Origin: an uncultured Clostridium sp.
GTDB lineage: Bacteria; Bacillota_A; Clostridia; TANB77; CAG-508
Direction of reading: 5' to 3'
Length of the DNA stretch: 32,843 bases
NCBI GenBank assembly: GCA_947382445.1
Contig: CANCZH010000010.1
Coordinates: 1-32,843 of the forward strand
Of this stretch, positions 28,275-32,843 are shown one piece after another. The notes under the pieces are model-generated. The model was not told the origin of the DNA. It saw only the letters and a list, made by a program, of their open reading frames with translations, and ran no database searches. How positions within the stretch are numbered: position 1 is the first letter of the stretch; each line of letters starts with the position of its first letter. The translations under genes and the position numbers were made by a program.

Positions 28275-28511
28275 ATGGATTTGCAACAAGCTGTTAAAAT
28301 AAGAATTTCAGAATTATGTAAGGAAAATAATTTAACTATAAATGGACTTGCTATGTTATCTGGTATATCACAGTCAACTGTAAATAGTTTAATAGATGGT
28401 ACAAGTCAAAATCCTAAATTACTAACTATTTTAAGATTATGTTTAGGTCTAAATATAGAACTAAAGGATTTTTTCGATGCACCAATTTTTAAAAATTTAG
28501 ATGATGAATAA
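28275..28511 (+). CDS. XRE-family helix-turn-helix regulator, module 2
   Basis: 78 residues from ATG 28275, chosen for AGGAGG seven bases upstream; a frame opening at 28233 has none. The five-helix Cro/CI fold covers almost the entire protein: IRISELCKENNLTINGLAML, then the recognition helix around ISQSTVNSLIDG and the closing LLTILRLCLGLNIELKDFF. There is no sensing domain. Only distantly like the module 1 regulator. It is divergent from the surface-protein gene, with the two operators between, so it probably represses that gene and possibly itself. Confidence 0.9.
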   Translation: MDLQQAVKIRISELCKENNLTINGLAMLSGISQSTVNSLIDGTSQNPKLLTILRLCLGLNIELKDFFDAPIFKNLDDE

Positions 28512-28551
28512 AACAAATATGTGGTCACAAATTTTGACCACATATTTGTTT
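28511..28551. terminator. Bidirectional terminator
   Basis: A perfect 17-bp stem: 28511-28527 (AAACAAATATGTGGTCA) with 28535-28551, seven-base loop, T runs on both strands. It ends the XRE gene and the convergent rimO. Confidence 0.92.
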
Positions 28552-28554
28552 TTA

Positions 28555-29853
28555 TTATATAACTTCTGCAATTAAATCATAATCATCATAACCAACAACT
28601 TTACATTCAACAAACTTATTAATTAAATCTTCACCATTATTAGCAACTAAAATAATACCATCAGTATCTGGAGAATCCATATATGACCTCCCCTCATAAA
28701 AGCTTCCATCATCACTCAAATTCTCTATTAACACTGTATATGTATTTCCAACCTTAGAATTCAATATTTCATCTGAAATTTTTCTCTGTTCTTCCATAAT
28801 AATTCTATGTCTTCTTTTCTTAGTCATAGAATGAACTTGATTATCAAACTTAGCAGCAGGTGTTCCATCTTCTCTAGAATATGTAAAACAACCTAATCTA
28901 TCAAATTTCAAATTAGAAACACTATTTTTTAATATTTCAAAATCTTCATCAGTTTCACCTGGAAAACCAACAATTAAAGATGTTCTCAAAACTACATTTG
29001 GAATTCTATTTCTAATCTTAGAAATAATATTTATAATATCTTTTCCAGTTGTTTTCCTATTCATTTTTTTAAGTACACTATCGGAAAAATGTTGAATTGG
29101 AATATCAAAATACTTACAAATTTTATCTTCTTTTGCAACAACTTCAATTAATTCATCAGTAATACTTTCAGGATAAGCATATAAAAATCTAATCCATCTG
29201 ATTCCATCTATCTTACACAATTTTTCAAGTAATTCAGGAAGTTTAGACTCACCATAAATATCTATACCATATTTAGTAGTATCTTGAGCAATAACAATAA
29301 TCTCTTCATATCCCTTTTTAGCCAAATCCTCCGCTTCTTCTAAAACCTCTTCCATTTTTCTACTCTCAAATCTTCCTCTTATATAAGGAATAGCACAATA
29401 AGTACAAAAATTATCACACCCCTCAGCAACTTTCAAATAAGCCATTTTATTACCAGTAGTAATTGTTCTATTTCTGTAATTCATATAATCATTTTCCACA
29501 TTTTCTCCAATTAATGTGGAAATCTTATTCCAAAAATCATTATATTCATCAATACTAATCCATAAATCAACTTCAGGAATTGATTTTTGTAACTCCTCTT
29601 TATATCTCTTAACCAAACATCCCATTGCAACTAAATATTTACAATTCCTATTTTTATATTCAGCCATTTCTAAAATAGTATTAATAGCTTCTTCTTTTGC
29701 AGAATCTATAAATCCACAAGTATTTACAACAATTATCTCAGCTTCCTCTGGATTATTAACTATTTCAAATTCATGGCTTTTAAAAATACCAATTCCCATC
29801 TCTGTATCTATTAAATTCTTACTACAACCTAATGATATAAAACCAACTTTCAT
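28555..29853 (-). CDS. rimO: Ribosomal protein S12 methylthiotransferase RimO
   Basis: Radical-SAM enzyme that adds a methylthio group to the conserved Asp of S12. 432 residues. It starts MKVGFISLGCSKNLIDTE, the RimO form of the methylthiotransferase domain, whose three Cys hold the auxiliary cluster. The radical-SAM motif CDNFCTYC lies near 146-153 and a TRAM domain fills the last 60 residues. Start behind TTGGAG. It lies 31 bases after rng. Confidence 0.95.
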   Translation of the reverse strand: MKVGFISLGCSKNLIDTEMGIGIFKSHEFEIVNNPEEAEIIVVNTCGFIDSAKEEAINTILEMAEYKNRNCKYLVAMGCLVKRYKEELQKSIPEVDLWISIDEYNDFWNKISTLIGENVENDYMNYRNRTITTGNKMAYLKVAEGCDNFCTYCAIPYIRGRFESRKMEEVLEEAEDLAKKGYEEIIVIAQDTTKYGIDIYGESKLPELLEKLCKIDGIRWIRFLYAYPESITDELIEVVAKEDKICKYFDIPIQHFSDSVLKKMNRKTTGKDIINIISKIRNRIPNVVLRTSLIVGFPGETDEDFEILKNSVSNLKFDRLGCFTYSREDGTPAAKFDNQVHSMTKKRRHRIIMEEQRKISDEILNSKVGNTYTVLIENLSDDGSFYEGRSYMDSPDTDGIILVANNGEDLINKFVECKVVGYDDYDLIAEVI

Positions 29854-29884
29854 TTTTACTCCAATCTTTAATTCTCAAACAACT

Positions 29885-31063
29885 TTATTCACTACAAATA
29901 TGCTTACGTGTAAGCTCCAATAAATTTAGCTTAGTAAATCCCTCAATTTGTACTTTTGTTCTTTCATTTTTTAACTGTTCTTTAAATATCCTTATTAGTT
30001 CCTTTTTATTTTCGTCATCCTTTAAATCAATAAAATCAATTACAATAATTCCACCAATATCCCTAAGTCTAATCTGTTTAGCAATTTCAATAGCAGACTC
30101 TTTATTTATAGCAAAAGCAGTGTCCTCTAAATTATTCTTACCAACAAATTTTGCAGAATTAACATCAATAGCAGTAAGAGCCTCAGTCTTATCTATTGTT
30201 ATAAATCCACCACTTTTAAGCCATATCTTTCTATTCTCTGAAACTTCAATTTGTTTAGATAATTCATAATATTCATTAAGTTTTTTATAATCTAAAACAA
30301 TCTCTATATCTGTCTTATTCCAAAGTTTAAATTTATCTTCAATTTTATTTTTTATTTCTTTATCATTAACAATTATCTGTTTTAAATCCTTATCCATAAT
30401 ATCTAAAAGTAATTTATCTAAAATTTCATTGGATTTATAAATTAACTTAGGATAATCATTATCATTAAACTCAATACTTATTATTTCATTCCATTTACTA
30501 ATAAGATTTTCTAAATCTTTGTTAATTTCTTCTTTACCTTTTCCCTTAGCAGATGTACGTATTATAGCCCCCATATTTTCTGGAATAATCTCTTTAACAA
30601 TATTAATTAACCTATTTTTCTCATCATTATCATCAATCTTCTGAGATGTAGTTATAAAAGTTGCATTAGGTAATAATACTAAATACCTTCCTGGCAAATT
30701 AATATGAGTTGAAGCCCTAGCACCTTTTTTATTATAACTATCTCTCTTTATTTCAACAATAATAGGCATTCCAGGCTTTAAAATTTTTCTAATATCACAA
30801 GTTTCTAAATCATATGAACTCTCTTTTACAATATCTATTTTAGGTAACACATCCTTTAAATGAATAAAAGCATTCTTATTTTCACCAACATTTACAAAAG
30901 CTGCTTGTAATCCGGGAATAATATTCTGAACTTTACCAATATATATATTTCCCTCTAATCTCTTCTTATATTTAGAATCTGTATATTTCTCAGTTAAAAC
31001 TCCATCTTCTAATAAGAAAATTTTTTGAATATCATCTTCAATATTAATAATCAATTTTTTCAT
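29885..31063 (-). CDS. rng: Ribonuclease E/G family protein, short form
   Basis: Endoribonuclease for rRNA and mRNA processing. 392 residues, about 100 short of typical RNase G. The S1 domain (about 35-110; NIYIGKVQNIIPGLQAAFVN) and the DNase I-like catalytic part with TAIDVNSAKF and IVIDFIDL are present, including both catalytic Asp. The protein ends at LLELTRKHICSE, before the CPxCxG zinc link and small domain that join RNase G subunits. Such short forms occur in Clostridia, so I read it as natural rather than broken. It follows pth by 26 bases. Confidence 0.9.
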   Translation of the reverse strand: MKKLIINIEDDIQKIFLLEDGVLTEKYTDSKYKKRLEGNIYIGKVQNIIPGLQAAFVNVGENKNAFIHLKDVLPKIDIVKESSYDLETCDIRKILKPGMPIIVEIKRDSYNKKGARASTHINLPGRYLVLLPNATFITTSQKIDDNDEKNRLINIVKEIIPENMGAIIRTSAKGKGKEEINKDLENLISKWNEIISIEFNDNDYPKLIYKSNEILDKLLLDIMDKDLKQIIVNDKEIKNKIEDKFKLWNKTDIEIVLDYKKLNEYYELSKQIEVSENRKIWLKSGGFITIDKTEALTAIDVNSAKFVGKNNLEDTAFAINKESAIEIAKQIRLRDIGGIIVIDFIDLKDDENKKELIRIFKEQLKNERTKVQIEGFTKLNLLELTRKHICSE

Positions 31064-31089
31064 AATGAATTTATCCTTTCAAAAAGCAT

Positions 31090-31644
31090 TTAATTAAACT
31101 TATTCATTGCAAAATCTATGTTATTTTCTAAAATAGCCACAATAGATTCAAATGCTTTTTCTATTCCTTGTGATAATTGCAACTTATCTTCTTCTGGAAT
31201 TGCTCCAATAACATATTCCATAAAATCATCATCAACTGGCTTTCCAATTCCCACTCTAATTCTAGGGAAATTTTGTGAATTCAAATAATATACAACAGAT
31301 TTCATACCATTATGAGTTCCAGGCCCTCCTGACTTCCTTATACGAATTGTTCCAGGCTCTACATCCATATCATCATATACCACAATCACATTTTCCAAAT
31401 CAATTTTATAATAATCAACCATCTCTTTTACAGATTCACCACTTAAATTCATAAAAGTTTGTGGCTTAAGAAGCATTATTTTTTCATCATTGACTAATCC
31501 AGTTCCATATAATCCTTTAAACTTAGTTTTGGTAACATCTATATCATACTTTTCAGCAATTTTATTAATAACATCAAATCCCATATTATGACGAGTATTA
31601 GCATAATCTTTTTCAGGATTTCCTAATCCTACAATTAAATACAT
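31090..31644 (-). CDS. pth: Peptidyl-tRNA hydrolase
   Basis: Releases tRNA from stalled peptidyl-tRNA. 184 residues, full length. VGLGNPEKDYANTRHNMGF contains the catalytic His (about residue 19) and a substrate-binding Asn. LLKPQTFMNLSGESV and VVYDDMDVEPGTIRIRKSGG follow in the usual order. Start behind AGGGAG. First gene of pth-rng-rimO. Rescue of dropped-off peptides could matter if ribosomes stall often, but pth is universal and I infer nothing from its place here. Confidence 0.95.
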   Translation of the reverse strand: MYLIVGLGNPEKDYANTRHNMGFDVINKIAEKYDIDVTKTKFKGLYGTGLVNDEKIMLLKPQTFMNLSGESVKEMVDYYKIDLENVIVVYDDMDVEPGTIRIRKSGGPGTHNGMKSVVYYLNSQNFPRIRVGIGKPVDDDFMEYVIGAIPEEDKLQLSQGIEKAFESIVAILENNIDFAMNKFN

Positions 31645-31766
31645 TTTTATTCTCCCTTTATAATTGTTATCTGTATATTTTACTATATTTTGCTATATTT
31701 AACAAGTATTTTGTAAACAAGCTTTATTTTATTTAGATTTATTTATATAATTATCATGGAGGTAAA

Positions 31767-32843
31767 GATGGAACAATTAATCACAATAATAATACCAATA
31801 TTTAATGGAAAAGAACTTATTCAACCAACATTAAGTAGTATATTAGATCAAACATATACAAATTTTGAAATAATATTTGTAGACGATGCATCAGTAGATT
31901 CAAGTATAAAAATAATAGAACTTCACAAGAAAAAAGATAAACGCATAAGACTAATCAAAACAATTGGACAAGGATTTTCCTTTGCAAGAAATCTAGCACT
32001 AAAAGCAGCAAAGGGAGATTATATAATGTTTTTCGAAGTTGGAAATTTAATGAGTGCAAATCTTTTAGAATACCTTATTAAGATTATAGAAGATAACAAC
32101 TGTCAAATTGCAATGTGTAACCATTTTGATATACCTGAACCAGATTTCTATAATTATACAGTAGTACCTCCCAAGCAAGAAAAAGAAAATTTAGAAATTT
32201 TAGATTCAAAAAAATATTTGGATTACCTAAGTACAAGAGATATGCATACTTTTGCAAAAATAACTAGTATTTGGAATAAATTAATTAAAAAATCTATTAT
32301 AAAAAATATTAATTTTAATGAAGAAAAATACTATGGAGACAAATTCGCCATATTTGATTTATTCAAAGAACCCATAAAAATAGTCTCAAGTAATCAAATA
32401 TTAATTGGAAATGGATTAATAGATGAGCACTTTACAAAACGCTGTTTTGCATACCATAACTTAGAAGAAATAGAATTTTTACAAAAAACACTTTTATATT
32501 TTAAAAACTCCAAAAATTCTATTGGAATAAAAAATACAAGCCTAAAACTATTGCAACTTCTTTATGACATTAGAGTAAAATTAGATAATTATTTCACAGA
32601 TATATATGATTTAGAAGAACAAAAGCAAAATATCAATCAAAAATTTAGTAGTATTCGTAAATTTTTAATTACACATTATCCAGAGGAATCAGAAATTTGT
32701 GACAAAATATCTACTAAATATAAAAAATTATTAGATGATGAAAATTTCAGAAAAAAGTATTATTTTCTATTTCCAAGTATGCCAATAAAGTTTCAACCAT
32801 TTGATTTACCATATATTGCAGCAGAAAAGTTTAAAAAAGAACA
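31767..32843 (+). CDS. GT-A glycosyltransferase family 2 protein, truncated by window edge
   Basis: 359 residues are visible and the frame is still open at the end. The GT2 start ITIIIPIFNGKELIQPTLSS (about 5-24) and IIFVDDASVDSS are typical of nucleotide-sugar binding. Where the metal-binding DxD normally follows (YIMFLDSDD), it reads YIMFFEVGNLM, so the acidic pair is lost or replaced. The region past about 190 has no motif I recognise. Start ATG behind GGAGG. It is divergent from pth. Probably an envelope-sugar enzyme, perhaps with altered activity. Confidence 0.82.

Noticed and set aside
29885..31063. Truncated rng pseudogene
   Set aside because: The catalytic part is complete, the stop is clean, and no remnant of the zinc-link domain follows; short forms are known in Clostridia.

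Overview
The window looks like chromosomal DNA of a very AT-rich, low-GC Gram-positive bacterium of the Clostridia type. This rests on gene content: groES-groEL behind a CIRCE element, FtsK/SpoIIIE, DivIVA and SepF, an endonuclease-type MutL, a short RNase E/G, archaeal-type ProRS and ScpB. Strong AGGAGG-like ribosome binding sites, frequent TTG/GTG starts and AGA-dominated arginine codons fit too. I see no rRNA, tRNA, CRISPR array, prophage or intact insertion sequence.

Layout. The left edge holds the first codons of a leftward gene and one copy of a hairpin repeat. Leftward genes then run from right to left: miaA and an HlyD-like adaptor; sepF and divIVA; rsmD and a coiled-coil gene; ftsK, an unknown gene read through a frameshift, a beta-CASP nuclease and a GH15 glycosidase; radA and an anchored cyclophilin-like protein. 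A roughly 210-base inverted repeat separates the glycosidase from radA, and a smaller palindrome lies between mutL and miaA. To the right come mutL, a tiny Cys-rich gene on the plus strand, the second repeat copy and groESL. From 20 to 28.5 kb, two paralogous modules (large Cys-rich surface protein plus divergent XRE regulator) flank scpB-proS-unknown and a small plus-strand gene. The right end carries rimO, rng, pth and a divergent, truncated glycosyltransferase.

Main observation. Three genes are interrupted by a +1 frame change, and each change lies exactly at an in-frame CGG codon in the context YT-CGG-AAR (C at 7414, 20456 and 23228 on the minus strand). Skipping that C, or reading CGGA as a four-base codon, restores one continuous protein each time. 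Reading the other genes by eye I found about 29 sense-strand CGG triplets, all out of frame, so CGG appears to occur in frame only at these three places. This suggests that CGG is unassigned or starved here and is used, or tolerated, as a +1 frameshift signal.

Second observation. The intact surface-protein module has a consensus promoter (TTGACA, 17 bases, TATAAT) bracketed by two near-identical 16-bp palindromes 41 bp apart, beside a divergent XRE gene. This is the expected layout of a tight repressor switch. The first module has a different 18-bp palindrome in the same place, so each regulator may have its own operator.
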